From the NCBI RefSeq assembly GCF_004345245.1, contig NZ_SLUQ01000007.1, forward strand, positions 310,001-374,000: a stretch of DNA of 64,000 bases, in the 5' to 3' direction. Shown here in pieces: positions 19,950 through 28,563 of the stretch. The notes below the pieces were generated by a model that had not been told where the DNA came from, made no database searches, and saw nothing but the letters and a program-made list of their open reading frames with translations. A program made the position numbers and the translations under genes. Source of the stretch: Rhizobium sp. BK251. Lineage in GTDB: Bacteria; Pseudomonadota; Alphaproteobacteria; Rhizobiales; Rhizobiaceae. The stretch's first letter is position 1. The number at the start of each line of letters is the position of its first letter.

Positions 19950-20597
19950 TCAGCGTGTGATGTGGACGCTGATCAGGGCGGCGGCGTGGCGCCAGTCTTC
20001 GGCCCGCTGGATTCCCGCTTCGGCGGCGGGCGCAAGGCGGTGAACGGCAGAGTCGGGCATGAGATGCAGCAGCAGGCAGCCGGAGACGTGGTCGCGGACC
20101 GAATGCAGGTTACGGGCCATGTCATCGACGAATGCGACCGGCAGGGATCGATCCCCGTGAAGCGCTTGGACGACCGGACCCTTGGGTTGCTCGGTCGCCA
20201 GCAGCGGGAAGGTGAGCCCGAGCCGGTCGAGCAGTCGGCGTCGCTGATCGACGAACCGCGGCGGCATGGCCGTAAGGAAGATGATGTCGGCCTCTTTGGA
20301 GAGTGCCTCGAGCGTTAGCGTAACCAGTTCAAACGGCGTCTGCCATTGATCCTGCGCCTCGAAGAAGGCCCCGATCAGGCGTGTGACCTCGGCGTCCTCG
20401 AGCGCAATGCCGCTCGATCTCGAGACGATGTTGCCGTGCAGCCGGAAGGAGCGGGGCAGGAACTGATGACCTTGGCTCTCCAGGAAGGCTTCGAAGGGGG
20501 CGATGAATTGCAGCACCACATCATCCACATCGCAGACGACGAGCGGTCGGTCTTGAAGGCGGACATGAGAGACGTCGAGTTCGATGGCGTCAGTCAA
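19950..20597 (-). CDS. HAD-superfamily-like hydrolase
   Basis: About 215 residues. The motif VVCDVDDVVL (around residue 23) fits HAD motif I DxD, IIFLTAMPP fits motif II (Thr), and LPVAFVDDMARNL fits the late Asp-Asp motif IV, so a phosphatase-type HAD fold is likely. Start is uncertain: TTG at 20597 lies 2 bases after the DUF3572 stop, and another TTG at 20603 overlaps it; no ATG is available before the conserved part. Position directly after DUF3572 suggests coupled translation. The substrate is unknown. Confidence 0.65.
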   Translation of the reverse strand: MTDAIELDVSHVRLQDRPLVVCDVDDVVLQFIAPFEAFLESQGHQFLPRSFRLHGNIVSRSSGIALEDAEVTRLIGAFFEAQDQWQTPFELVTLTLEALSKEADIIFLTAMPPRFVDQRRRLLDRLGLTFPLLATEQPKGPVVQALHGDRSLPVAFVDDMARNLHSVRDHVSGCLLLHLMPDSAVHRLAPAAEAGIQRAEDWRHAAALISVHITR

Positions 20598-20599
20598 GG

Positions 20600-20908
20600 T
20601 CAATACTCTCCGGAGGACAGTCCCTGCGGCGAAAAATGCTGCCACGCGCTGACGACCGTTTCGGGCGGAATTCCGCTTGCCTCGCAGAAGGCCACCAGCG
20701 TCGGCTCATGGCCCATCAGGAAATCGAGCATCCCGGCAAGGAAGCCCGGGTCATTCACCGCATCGCGCACCTGGCCCGGTTCAACGCCGGTAAGCGCAAG
20801 GAAACGGCCGAATAGATCCGGCTCTCCCACGAGCCATCCAAGAACTTTGATCGCTGTTTCCTGCGGGTCGGCCGCAAATGCCTTTCCCGTTTTGAATTTG
20901 CTTTGCAT
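20600..20908 (-). CDS. DUF3572 family protein
   Basis: A 102-residue, mostly helical protein matching DUF3572, a short alphaproteobacterial family of unknown function often found beside divK (from memory). Visible blocks are AIKVLGWLVGEPDLFGRFLALTG and GFLAGMLDFLMGHEPTLVAF. It is divergent from divK and shares its upstream region of about 130 bases. Confidence 0.75.
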   Translation of the reverse strand: MQSKFKTGKAFAADPQETAIKVLGWLVGEPDLFGRFLALTGVEPGQVRDAVNDPGFLAGMLDFLMGHEPTLVAFCEASGIPPETVVSAWQHFSPQGLSSGEY

Positions 20909-21040
20909 TTCGCTGGGTAAATTACCTTTTCTTCAACCAAATACCGGTAGCGTAAGGCTCTCGGATTCATGGAGCCGGCTTGTTCGCGAATGTATATATT
21001 TAATACACCGTTGCAAGGTCGGACGCGGGGACAGCATGTC

Positions 21041-21412
21041 ATGCCCAAACAGGTGATGATCGTAGAGGACAACGAGCTCAACATGAAGCTCTTTCGTGAC
21101 CTGATCGAGGCATCGGGCTACACGACCATCCAGACGCGGAACGGCATGGAGGCGCTGGACCTTGCGCGCAAGCATCGCCCGGATCTGATCCTGATGGACA
21201 TCCAGCTTCCGGAGGTTTCCGGCCTGGAGGTCACCAAGTGGCTGAAGGAGGACAGTGACCTCCATGTCATTCCGGTGATCGCGGTGACTGCTTTTGCGAT
21301 GAAGGGCGACGAGGAACGCATCCGCCAGGGCGGTTGCGAGGCTTATGTGTCGAAGCCGATTTCTGTTCCAAAATTCATTGAGACCATAAAGACATATTTG
21401 GGGGATGCCTGA
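21041..21412 (+). CDS. divK: Single-domain response regulator DivK
   Basis: This 123-residue receiver domain lacks an output domain, as DivK does. It has the acidic pair (VEDNE), the phosphoacceptor Asp in LILMDIQLPEVSG (about residue 53), Thr in VTAFAM and Lys in SKPIS. DivK controls the CtrA cell-cycle pathway through the PleC and DivJ/CbrA kinases. Start MPKQVMIVEDNE at 21041 follows GGGGACAG. pleD overlaps or abuts it (start 21444), the conserved divK-pleD pair. Confidence 0.93.
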   Translation: MPKQVMIVEDNELNMKLFRDLIEASGYTTIQTRNGMEALDLARKHRPDLILMDIQLPEVSGLEVTKWLKEDSDLHVIPVIAVTAFAMKGDEERIRQGGCEAYVSKPISVPKFIETIKTYLGDA

Positions 21413-21443
21413 TGCCGGACGGCAGGCGGGCGGGAATGGGGTT

Positions 21444-22814
21444 ATGACTGCACGCATTCTGGTGGTGGACGATGTCCCCGCGAACGTGAAGCTTCTCGAG
21501 GCGAGGCTGCTGGCGGAGTATTTCGACGTCCTGTCGGCGGCAGACGGCTTCGAGGCGCTTGCGGTCTGCGAACACCATCAGGTCGATATCGTGCTGCTCG
21601 ACGTCATGATGCCGGGCATGGATGGCTTCGAGGTCTGCGAGCGGCTGAAGGAAAATCCGCGCACCTCGCACATCCCGGTCGTCATGGTGACGGCACTCGA
21701 CCAGCCGACCGACCGCGTGCGCGGCCTGAAGGCCGGCGCTGACGACTTCCTCACGAAGCCCGTCAACGACCTCCAGCTCATTTCGCGGGTCAAGAGCCTC
21801 GTGCGCCTGAAGACGCTGAGCGACGAACTGCGCATGCGCATGGAGACCGCGAATTCGATCGGCATGGACGATCTCCTGCGCGCCGAGGGCAAGGGCGACG
21901 ATGTGGGCAAGGTTCTCCTGGTCGACGGGCGTGCAAGCTCGCAGGAACGGATCATCCGGGCACTGAATCCGATCGCGGAGGTCTCCGCCATGTCAGACCC
22001 ACAGGCCGCGCTGTTCGAGGCGGCCGAACGGTCCTTCGAACTCGTCATCGTAAATTCCAATTTCGACGACTACGATCCGCTGCGCCTATGCTCGCAGCTG
22101 CGCTCACTGGACCGCACGCGCTTCCTGCCGATCCTGCTGATCGCGGAGCAGGGGGCCGATGAGATGGTCATGCGCGCGCTCGACCTCGGCGTGAACGACT
22201 ATATCGTCCGCCCGGTCGATGCGAACGAGCTCGTTGCCCGCAGCCTCACCCAGATCCGCCGCAAGCGCTACAACGACCGCCTGCGGGCCAGCGTCAAGGA
22301 AACGATCGAGCTTGCGGTAACCGATGCGCTGACCGGCCTCAACAACCGTCGCTATCTGGACAGTCACCTGAAGGCGCTGTTCAAGCGCGCCACGGTCAGG
22401 GGCCGCCCGCTTTCCGTCCTCATCACGGATATCGACCGCTTCAAGCTGGTCAACGATACCTACGGGCACGATGCGGGCGACGAAGTGCTGCGCGAATTCG
22501 CCGGCCGCATCCGCTCGACGGTGCGCGGCGCCGATCTCGCCTGCCGCTTTGGCGGCGAGGAGTTCGTCATCGTCATGCCCGATACGCCGGAAGACGTCGC
22601 CGCATCCGTTGCCGAGAGATTGAGAAGCTCAGTGGAGAGCATGCCCTTCGTGCTGCGCAGCTCGGGCCAGGCGCTCAATCTCACCGCATCCTTCGGCCTT
22701 TCCTCGCGCGCGATCGCGATCGAGACGCCGGAGCAACTGATGAAGCAGGCCGACCGCGCCCTCTACGAGGCGAAGAAAACGGGTCGCAACCGGGTCGTCG
22801 CCGCGGCCGCCTGA
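21444..22814 (+). CDS. pleD: Diguanylate cyclase response regulator PleD
   Basis: 456 residues from ATG 21444 (SD GGGG just upstream). Order: receiver 1 (phospho-Asp in VLLDVMMPG), receiver 2, which is degenerate (VLLVDGRASS, VIVNSNFDDY), then a GGDEF domain with an intact GGEEF active site. An RGAD sequence five residues before GGEEF matches the RxxD inhibitory site for c-di-GMP feedback. Conserved DALTGLNNRRYLD and ITDIDRFKLVNDTYGHD are present. It makes c-di-GMP when phosphorylated and links cell-cycle progress with the sessile/motile switch. Confidence 0.94.
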   Translation: MTARILVVDDVPANVKLLEARLLAEYFDVLSAADGFEALAVCEHHQVDIVLLDVMMPGMDGFEVCERLKENPRTSHIPVVMVTALDQPTDRVRGLKAGADDFLTKPVNDLQLISRVKSLVRLKTLSDELRMRMETANSIGMDDLLRAEGKGDDVGKVLLVDGRASSQERIIRALNPIAEVSAMSDPQAALFEAAERSFELVIVNSNFDDYDPLRLCSQLRSLDRTRFLPILLIAEQGADEMVMRALDLGVNDYIVRPVDANELVARSLTQIRRKRYNDRLRASVKETIELAVTDALTGLNNRRYLDSHLKALFKRATVRGRPLSVLITDIDRFKLVNDTYGHDAGDEVLREFAGRIRSTVRGADLACRFGGEEFVIVMPDTPEDVAASVAERLRSSVESMPFVLRSSGQALNLTASFGLSSRAIAIETPEQLMKQADRALYEAKKTGRNRVVAAAA

Positions 22815-23304
22815 CCCCGCGCGATACCGTGGTGCGCGCCTTCCGGCCCGATTTTCCACAGGCTCACCGCATCCTACCCCTATTTGATGAGGGTAGACCG
22901 CAACCGCTCCGCATGGATACTTTGTCCGTCGCTACCGTCGGTATGTGCATTGGAGAATTTTAACGTATCAGAGAAATTTTCGCTTTCAATCGTGTAAACT
23001 TTGATTACTCTCCAGCACAACAGCCAACTTCTGGGTGAAATTTATGTTTAGCTGCGTGAATGCCCTCACCCAAGGTGAGGGAGATTCCGATTTATTCTGT
23101 GAACAATATAGGCTTTTCTCAGAGAGTTGTTTGTTTTCTATTTTACATGCAAAACAGGATCGATTAGGCGTAATTTTGTTGTTGAAGAAGTTCAGCGCGT
23201 CCATTTCTGTGCCAAGGCGGGAATTTTAACCATAGAGAGATATCGGATTTTTCATCATTAAGAATTTGTTGATTTTCTTCCGGTTTCGCGCAAATTATCG
23301 GCAC
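22815..23304. other. AT-rich intergenic region after pleD
   Basis: About 490 bases, clearly AT-richer than the flanks. No supportable gene; a 64-codon frame at 23035 has no recognised family. It contains a compact perfect hairpin, CCCTCACC-CAA-GGTGAGGG (23063-23081), of the type seen in rhizobial intergenic repeats. At its right end TTGATT (23269-23274) with AAATTA 17 bases on could be the promoter of the RNA candidate below. Confidence 0.4.
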
Positions 23305-23485
23305 ATAAAGAGACAAGTCCCGTAAGGGCAGGTCTACCCCATGATGCTCAGGTCCGCCGCATCTCCTGGGTCGTGGGGTCGGTCGGCTGGTAGGCAAACT
23401 ACGCGGCTCCTCGTGCCGCCATTGCATGCTGGCCGACCCCCTTATCGAAACGCCGCTCTTCCAAGGGAAGACGCGGCGTTTTTCT
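23305..23485 (+). ncRNA. Candidate structured small RNA between pleD and rpmG
   Basis: The segment folds by eye into a long closing stem of 13 bp, GGGGTCGGTCGGC (23375-23387) with GCTGGCCGACCCC (23428-23440). It encloses two small hairpins, GTAG-GCAAA-CTAC (23390-23402) and GCGGC-TCCTCGT-GCCGC (23403-23419): a three-way junction. A strong terminator with a T run follows at once. No protein gene lies between the pleD stop and this terminator. The 5' end (about 23305) is inferred from a promoter-like sequence; the family (6S-like or a rhizobial sRNA) was not recognised. Confidence 0.55.
23449..23484 (+). terminator. Rho-independent terminator of the RNA candidate
   Basis: AACGCCGC (23449-23456) pairs with GCGGCGTT (23473-23480), extended inward by TCTTCC with GGAAGA across one bulged base and a 3-base loop. 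The T run TTTTT-C-TTTT follows on the plus strand. The stem is too strong to be chance and has no upstream protein gene closer than pleD. Confidence 0.8.
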
Positions 23486-23522
23486 TTTCCAATGCCCGAA
23501 AACAAATATGCCCAAAAACAAA

Positions 23523-23549
23523 AAAGCGCGCAGCCGAGGCGCGCGCTTT
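23523..23549 (-). terminator. Rho-independent terminator of rpmG
   Basis: On the minus strand AAAGCGCGC and GCGCGCTTT form a stem of 9 bp, and a T-rich tract (the A runs at 23508-23525 on the plus strand) follows. It lies 24 bases after the rpmG stop. Confidence 0.75.
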
Positions 23550-23572
23550 ACCGTGAAACGGATCGATCGAGA

Positions 23573-23740
23573 TTACTTGATCTTCGTTTCCTTGAACTCG
23601 ACATGCTTCTTGGCAATCGGGTCGTACTTGGTCTTCGTCATCTTGTCCGTCATCGTACGGCTGTTCTTCGTCGTGACGTAAAAGAAACCGGTGTCGGCTG
23701 TCGACAGCAGCTTGATCTTGATTGTTGTAGCCTTGGCCAT
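23573..23740 (-). CDS. rpmG: 50S ribosomal protein L33
   Basis: A 55-codon gene whose product begins MAKATTIKIKLLSTADTG and ends KHVEFKETKIK, the standard proteobacterial L33, including FYVTTKNSRT and KYDPIAKKHVEF. It is a component of the large ribosomal subunit near the E site. It lacks the Cys pairs of the zinc-binding L33 form, so it is the C-minus type. Confidence 0.96.
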   Translation of the reverse strand: MAKATTIKIKLLSTADTGFFYVTTKNSRTMTDKMTKTKYDPIAKKHVEFKETKIK

Positions 23741-23833
23741 GGTCGTCCTGCCTTTAAGAAAAATGAAGCCGTGGACGGCCCGTTCGGGTCCACGGCGAAT
23801 TCTCGCGCGAAACTACAAATCGCGCCCGAAAAG

Positions 23834-25018
23834 TCAAGCCCGATTTCGCCTGAAAAGCAGGCGTATCCCCGAGAGAACGACATAAACACCGAAGAAACAG
23901 GCAATTGCCCAGGCAAAACCATTGTTTCCGGTGACGTCGATTGCCGCACCGATGACCTGCGGCCCCGCGACCGTTCCCACCGCATAACAGAAGACGAAGG
24001 CGGCATTGGCGGCCGCAAGGTCCGAGCCCGTCAGCCGCGAGCCGAGATGGCTCAATCCGACCGTATAGAGCCCGGAAACGCTGCCGCCCCAGAAGAGAAG
24101 GACCGCGGCCATGAGGACCCAGTTGCCCGCGAGATAGGGCAGCATCAGCGATCCTATGAGGCCGACGGTCGCCATCATGGTCAGCAATGGCCGCTTGTCC
24201 TTGAGACGGTCGGAAAGCATGCCGAGCGGTATCTGGAAGACGACGTTGCCGATGCCCATCACGGTGAGGAGCAGGGCGGCCTGCGATTCGGTCGAGCCGG
24301 TGCGCGTCGCATAGATCGGGAAGAGGGAAAGTCCGCCGGCCTCCACCGCGCCGAATATGAACACCGCGGCTGTCGCCGTCGGCACTAGGAAGACGTAGCG
24401 CATGAAGTGCAGCTCCGGCTTCTCGTCGAGAACCGGGCTTTCGTCGCGTGCAATGAAGATGGGGACGGCCGCGATCAGTATTGCCCCGGCACCGACCAGA
24501 AACGGATAGATGCCGTCGCTGCCGAGCATCGAGAACAGCAACGGGCCTGCCGCAAAGCCGAGCGACAGCACCGTGGCATAGATGCCGAGCACGAAGCCGC
24601 GTTTGGATGGCGGCGAGGCGGCATTGATCCAGAATTCCGAGAGAATGAAGAGGGTGGTCGTCGCGCCGTGGAAGGCGACGCGCAGCGGGAACCACAGCCA
24701 GAAATTCTCGGCATAATAAAAGCCCAATGCGCTCACTGCGGAAATGAGCACTGCCCAGAGCATCGTCTGCGCGACGCCCCATTTATGCGCGAGGTAGGTC
24801 GTCACCGGCGCCGCGGCCATGGCGGCAATGCCGGCCATCGCGGTATTGAGGCCGATCAGCGTCGACGAGATGCCGCGCTTTTCCAGGATGATGCTGAGGA
24901 GCGGCAATCCAAGGCCAATGGCAATCCCCACTGCCGAGATCGAGGATATGGCTGCAACGAGCGAAGGCCAATGGATCTCCTCGACGTGGCCTGTGGTGCC
25001 GTTGCTCGGCTGAGTCAT
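23834..25018 (-). CDS. MFS transporter (YcaD-like)
   Basis: A 394-residue protein with about 12 membrane helices. The first-half loop SGLPLLSIILEKRG-type start, LKDKRPLLT loop after helix 8 (GMLSDRLKDKRP) and a helix-rich C-terminus match MFS_1/YcaD-type transporters. Start at 25018 (MTQPSNG) is chosen because the frame upstream has no homology-like sequence and overlaps the Nudix gene end. The substrate is unknown. Confidence 0.82.
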   Translation of the reverse strand: MTQPSNGTTGHVEEIHWPSLVAAISSISAVGIAIGLGLPLLSIILEKRGISSTLIGLNTAMAGIAAMAAAPVTTYLAHKWGVAQTMLWAVLISAVSALGFYYAENFWLWFPLRVAFHGATTTLFILSEFWINAASPPSKRGFVLGIYATVLSLGFAAGPLLFSMLGSDGIYPFLVGAGAILIAAVPIFIARDESPVLDEKPELHFMRYVFLVPTATAAVFIFGAVEAGGLSLFPIYATRTGSTESQAALLLTVMGIGNVVFQIPLGMLSDRLKDKRPLLTMMATVGLIGSLMLPYLAGNWVLMAAVLLFWGGSVSGLYTVGLSHLGSRLTGSDLAAANAAFVFCYAVGTVAGPQVIGAAIDVTGNNGFAWAIACFFGVYVVLSGIRLLFRRNRA

Positions 25019-25028
25019 GCATTCATCC

Positions 25029-25709
25029 TTAGAGAACATTGCGAACGAATCGCCCGTTGCGCACAACATAGAAGGGCACGGGCACGTCAAATCTAAGTGA
25101 CGGGTCAACCTCCAGCAGGCCGACCACGTCGTTCAGTATGATCCGCGTGATGTCGGGGATGTTCAGACAAGAAACGTCGGCAATGTCAAGCCATCGCAGG
25201 TCGGTGAGTTCCTCTGAATCGCGGATATCGGAGGGATCGACGCCCGCCTCGTCGGTGAAGGCGAGGAAAAAACGAGTGTCGTATCGTCTGACATGGCCGG
25301 GTGGAGTGATCGCCCGGGCAATGAAGCGCAGACAGCTGAGGTCTGCCGCATTCCCGGCGTTGCCGCCCTTGCACCCCTGTCCGCCCAGGACCAGGCTCGT
25401 CTCCTCCTCGAGCTCCCGAACGGCGGCGAGCGCGAGCGCGCGGACGTTGATGCCGGCGCGGCTCGAAGCTGCAAGCTTCCCGGCCACGCTCGCGTGAAGA
25501 TCGCGCGAAAAGGCGAGGGCGTGATCCCTCGGATCGCGCCTTCCTCCCGGGAAGACATAGAGATCGGGCATGAAGACATGACCGGCGGCCCGGCGGCCGA
25601 GCAGGACGCGGTTGTGGCTACCGGAGCGGTCGACAAGGATCAGCGCCGCGGCATCCCGTGGCCTTGCCTGGACTTGCGGCCGGGGAGAGGTGGAGACCGT
25701 TCCGCTCAC
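25029..25709 (-). CDS. NUDIX hydrolase
   Basis: 226 residues beginning at GTG 25709. The Nudix box core is AVRELEEETSLVLGG (about residues 92-106), the divalent-metal and pyrophosphate-binding helix; its spacing is slightly loose relative to the GX5EX7REUXEEXGU consensus. The start codon overlaps the stop of the DUF983 gene by 4 bases (translational coupling). It likely hydrolyses a nucleoside diphosphate derivative; the substrate is unknown. Confidence 0.83.
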   Translation of the reverse strand: MSGTVSTSPRPQVQARPRDAAALILVDRSGSHNRVLLGRRAAGHVFMPDLYVFPGGRRDPRDHALAFSRDLHASVAGKLAASSRAGINVRALALAAVRELEEETSLVLGGQGCKGGNAGNAADLSCLRFIARAITPPGHVRRYDTRFFLAFTDEAGVDPSDIRDSEELTDLRWLDIADVSCLNIPDITRIILNDVVGLLEVDPSLRFDVPVPFYVVRNGRFVRNVL

Positions 25710-26158
25710 GCGGCGCCGTTTCCGTGGTCGAAATCCTCGGGATTGTCGTCATGTCCGCCGAAACCGTGCATCCGCATCGCCCACTGCAGGCCGATGACAC
25801 CGCCCTTTATAGGCTGGATGCAAAGAAGGGCGGTGATGACCGTGATCGGCGCCCATATGCTGAGCGTGAGCCACAGCGGCAGCGGATAGACCATGTCGGT
25901 CATCATATATCCGCCGACGATCACATGGCCGAGGACGAGGATGACGAGGTATGGGGGCAGGTCGTCGGAGCGATGATGGAACATCGCCTCGCCGCAGGTG
26001 GCACAGTGGTCAACCGGTTTCAGGAAAGCGCGGAACAGGCGGCCCTCGCCGCAGGCCGGACACTTGCAGGCGAGACCACGCATGATCGAGCGCCCGATCG
26101 GCCGTTCTCCCTCCGCCTGTCCATACTGGATGATCCGGTCGGATCGACTGCCCGTCAT
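25706..26158 (-). CDS. DUF983 family membrane protein
   Basis: A 150-residue protein. The N-terminus has a zinc-ribbon-like pair CPACGEGRLF and CATCGEAM (about residues 33-36 and 52-55), followed by two membrane helices (YLVILVLGHVIVGGYM and LTLSIWAPITVITALLCI). This is the layout of DUF983, a family of unknown function. It sits between rnr and a Nudix gene in one minus-strand row. Confidence 0.85.
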   Translation of the reverse strand: MTGSRSDRIIQYGQAEGERPIGRSIMRGLACKCPACGEGRLFRAFLKPVDHCATCGEAMFHHRSDDLPPYLVILVLGHVIVGGYMMTDMVYPLPLWLTLSIWAPITVITALLCIQPIKGGVIGLQWAMRMHGFGGHDDNPEDFDHGNGAA

Positions 26159-26187
26159 CGTGCTTCCTTCCTGCCGGGGCTGCCCTG

Positions 26188-28563
26188 TCAGTGGCGTCCG
26201 CGCGGCGGTCTCGTGCCCGGCTTCTTGCGGGCCTGGCTGCGGTCGCGGCGCCCCGACTTGTGGAAGGAGCGCGTCGCGGCCGGCATGTTGCGTCCCTCGC
26301 TGAGGACTTCGAAGCGCAGGGCGCCGGCGAGCGGCACCGCTTCCACCAGCCGGACCGTCACGGTGTCTCCGAGACGATAGCCGCGGCCGGTCTTCTCTCC
26401 GGTCAGGGCCTGGTGGGCCTCGTCGTAGATGAAGTAGTCCGCGCCGAGCGTAGATATAGGAACGAAACCGTCCGCACCATAGTCCGGCAGGGTGACAAAA
26501 AGACCCGACTTGGTGACGCCCGAGACGCGGCCCTCGAATTCCTCGCCGACACGGGTGCTGAGATGGTGTGCGATCAGCCGGTCGATCGTCTCGCGCTCCG
26601 CGGCCATGGCGCGCCGCTCGAAGGTGGAGATTTCCGCTGCGACGTCGTCGAGCGCTGCCTCTTCCTCCGGCGTGATTCCTCCCTCGCCGAAGCCGAGGGA
26701 GCCGACCAGCGCGCGGTGGACGATGAGGTCCGCATAGCGGCGGATCGGCGACGTGAAATGCGCGTACTTCATCAGGTTCAGGCCGAAATGTCCGATGTTC
26801 TCGGGGCTGTAGATCGCCTGGCTCTGCGAGCGCAGGACCATCTCGTTCACCATGGTCTGGTGGGCCGTGCCTTCAGCCTTGGCCAGGATGCCGTTGAAAT
26901 TGTTGGCGCGCATGTTTCCGCCCTTCGCCAGGGAAATGCCGAGCGTGGCGAGGAATTCGCGCAGGATCTCCTGCTTGGCAAGCGTCGGGCCGTCGTGAAT
27001 GCGGTAGACCAGCGGCTGCCGCTTCTTCTCCAGCGTCTCCGCGGCTGCAACGTTTGCCTGGATCATCATCTCCTCGATGAGCTTGTGCGCATCGAGGCGT
27101 GCCGGCACGACAACGCGATCCACGGTACCGTCGGGCTTCAGCAGGATCTTGCGCTCGGGCATGTCGAGTTCGAGCGGCTGGCGCCGGTCGCGGCCGCGTT
27201 TCATTTTCTCGTAGGCGTCCCAGAGCGGCCTCAGGATCGGTTCCAGCAATGGACCCGTCTTGTCGTCGGGCTTGCCATCGATTGCCGCCTGCGCCTGCTG
27301 ATAGGAGAGCTTTGCCGCGCTCTTCATCATGATGCGATGGAACGTGTGGCCGGCTTTACGGCCCTCTTTCGAGAAGACCATGCGAACCGCGAGCGCGGGC
27401 CGGTCGACGCCTTCCCTCAGCGAGCAGAGATCGTTGGAGATTTTCTCCGGAAGCATGGGCACGACGCGGTCGGGAAAATAGACCGAATTGCCGCGCTTGA
27501 GGGCCTCGCGGTCGAGCGTGGAGTTCGGGCGGACGTACCAGGAGACGTCGGCGATCGCCACGGTGACGATCACGCCGCCAGGATTGTCCGGCGACGGATC
27601 CGCCTCGGCGTGGACGGCATCGTCGTGATCCTTCGCGTCGGGCGGGTCGATGGTGACCAGCGGGAGCGTGCGCCAGTCTTCGCGATGCGACATCGTGGCG
27701 GGCCTGGCCGCCTCGGCCTCGGCAATCACGCTGGGCGGGAAGATGTGCGGGATGCCGTGCGCATAGATCGCGATCATCGAGATCGCCTTCTCGGAGGCGA
27801 CGGATCCTATAACGGACAGCACCTTCGACTTGGGGAGCCCGAAGCGTCCAGTCCTTGCGACTTCCACCTCGATGAGATCGCCGTCCCTTGCGTCGCCGGT
27901 ATCGCCCGGATCGACGACCATCTCCTCGCCGCGACGGTCGATCGGCATCAGTCGCCCGCCGCCGCCAGGCGTCTCGCGGAAGACGCCGAGCAGCGCATTG
28001 CGCCGCTTGTCGATGACCTTGATGATGCGGGCGGTATATGCGGGTCCGCCGCGGTCCGCGGCCGGAAATATCTTGGCAAGAATGCGATCGCCGAGGCCGG
28101 CCACGGGTGCCTTGCCCTTGCCGTTGCGGCCGGCAGCGGAGGATGACTGGCGTATGGCGACTGCAGGCGCAACGCCGGCCTCGTCCGGCCATTCCGCCGG
28201 TCGTCCGATCAGTTCGCCGTCCTTGTCGCGCGTCGTGATGTCGAGGACCGTGACCGGAGGCAATGCTCCCGGGCGGATCAGCGACTTGCGGTTCTTCTGC
28301 AGCATCCCGTCTTGTTCGAGGTCACGCAGCAGGTTCTTGAGCTCGACGCGCTGCTCGCCCTTCAGTCCGAATGCCTTGGCAAGTTCACGCTTCGATGCCT
28401 TCTGCGGATGATCCGCGATGAAGCGCAAAATCACTTCCCGCGGCGGCAGCAGGCCATGCACGATATTCAGGGGCTCTACGCCCACCGGATCCTTTCCCGC
28501 GTGGGCGCTCTTTCGGTGACGCCCGTCCGGGCTGCCCAGTCTGTCACGCGGGTCTTTCTTCAC
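26188..28563 (-). CDS. rnr: Ribonuclease R
   Basis: A 791-residue 3'-5' exoribonuclease of the RNB family. An N-terminal winged helix (PPREVILRFIADHPQKASKR), cold-shock domains, the catalytic RNB stretch with TIDPPDAKDHDDAVHAE (active-site aspartates) and YAHFTSPIRRYADLIVHR, then an S1 domain (GEEFEGRVSGVTKSGLFVTL) are present. The tail is very basic (SGRRDRSQARKKPGTR). Its start codon overlaps the topA stop by 4 bases, so the two are translated from one message. Confidence 0.96.
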   Translation of the reverse strand: MKKDPRDRLGSPDGRHRKSAHAGKDPVGVEPLNIVHGLLPPREVILRFIADHPQKASKRELAKAFGLKGEQRVELKNLLRDLEQDGMLQKNRKSLIRPGALPPVTVLDITTRDKDGELIGRPAEWPDEAGVAPAVAIRQSSSAAGRNGKGKAPVAGLGDRILAKIFPAADRGGPAYTARIIKVIDKRRNALLGVFRETPGGGGRLMPIDRRGEEMVVDPGDTGDARDGDLIEVEVARTGRFGLPKSKVLSVIGSVASEKAISMIAIYAHGIPHIFPPSVIAEAEAARPATMSHREDWRTLPLVTIDPPDAKDHDDAVHAEADPSPDNPGGVIVTVAIADVSWYVRPNSTLDREALKRGNSVYFPDRVVPMLPEKISNDLCSLREGVDRPALAVRMVFSKEGRKAGHTFHRIMMKSAAKLSYQQAQAAIDGKPDDKTGPLLEPILRPLWDAYEKMKRGRDRRQPLELDMPERKILLKPDGTVDRVVVPARLDAHKLIEEMMIQANVAAAETLEKKRQPLVYRIHDGPTLAKQEILREFLATLGISLAKGGNMRANNFNGILAKAEGTAHQTMVNEMVLRSQSQAIYSPENIGHFGLNLMKYAHFTSPIRRYADLIVHRALVGSLGFGEGGITPEEEAALDDVAAEISTFERRAMAAERETIDRLIAHHLSTRVGEEFEGRVSGVTKSGLFVTLPDYGADGFVPISTLGADYFIYDEAHQALTGEKTGRGYRLGDTVTVRLVEAVPLAGALRFEVLSEGRNMPAATRSFHKSGRRDRSQARKKPGTRPPRGRH

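Noticed and set aside
23035..23229. 64-codon ORF in the AT-rich region after pleD
   Set aside because: No SD, no family pattern, and it contains the CCCTCACC/GGTGAGGG hairpin, which suggests intergenic repeat DNA.
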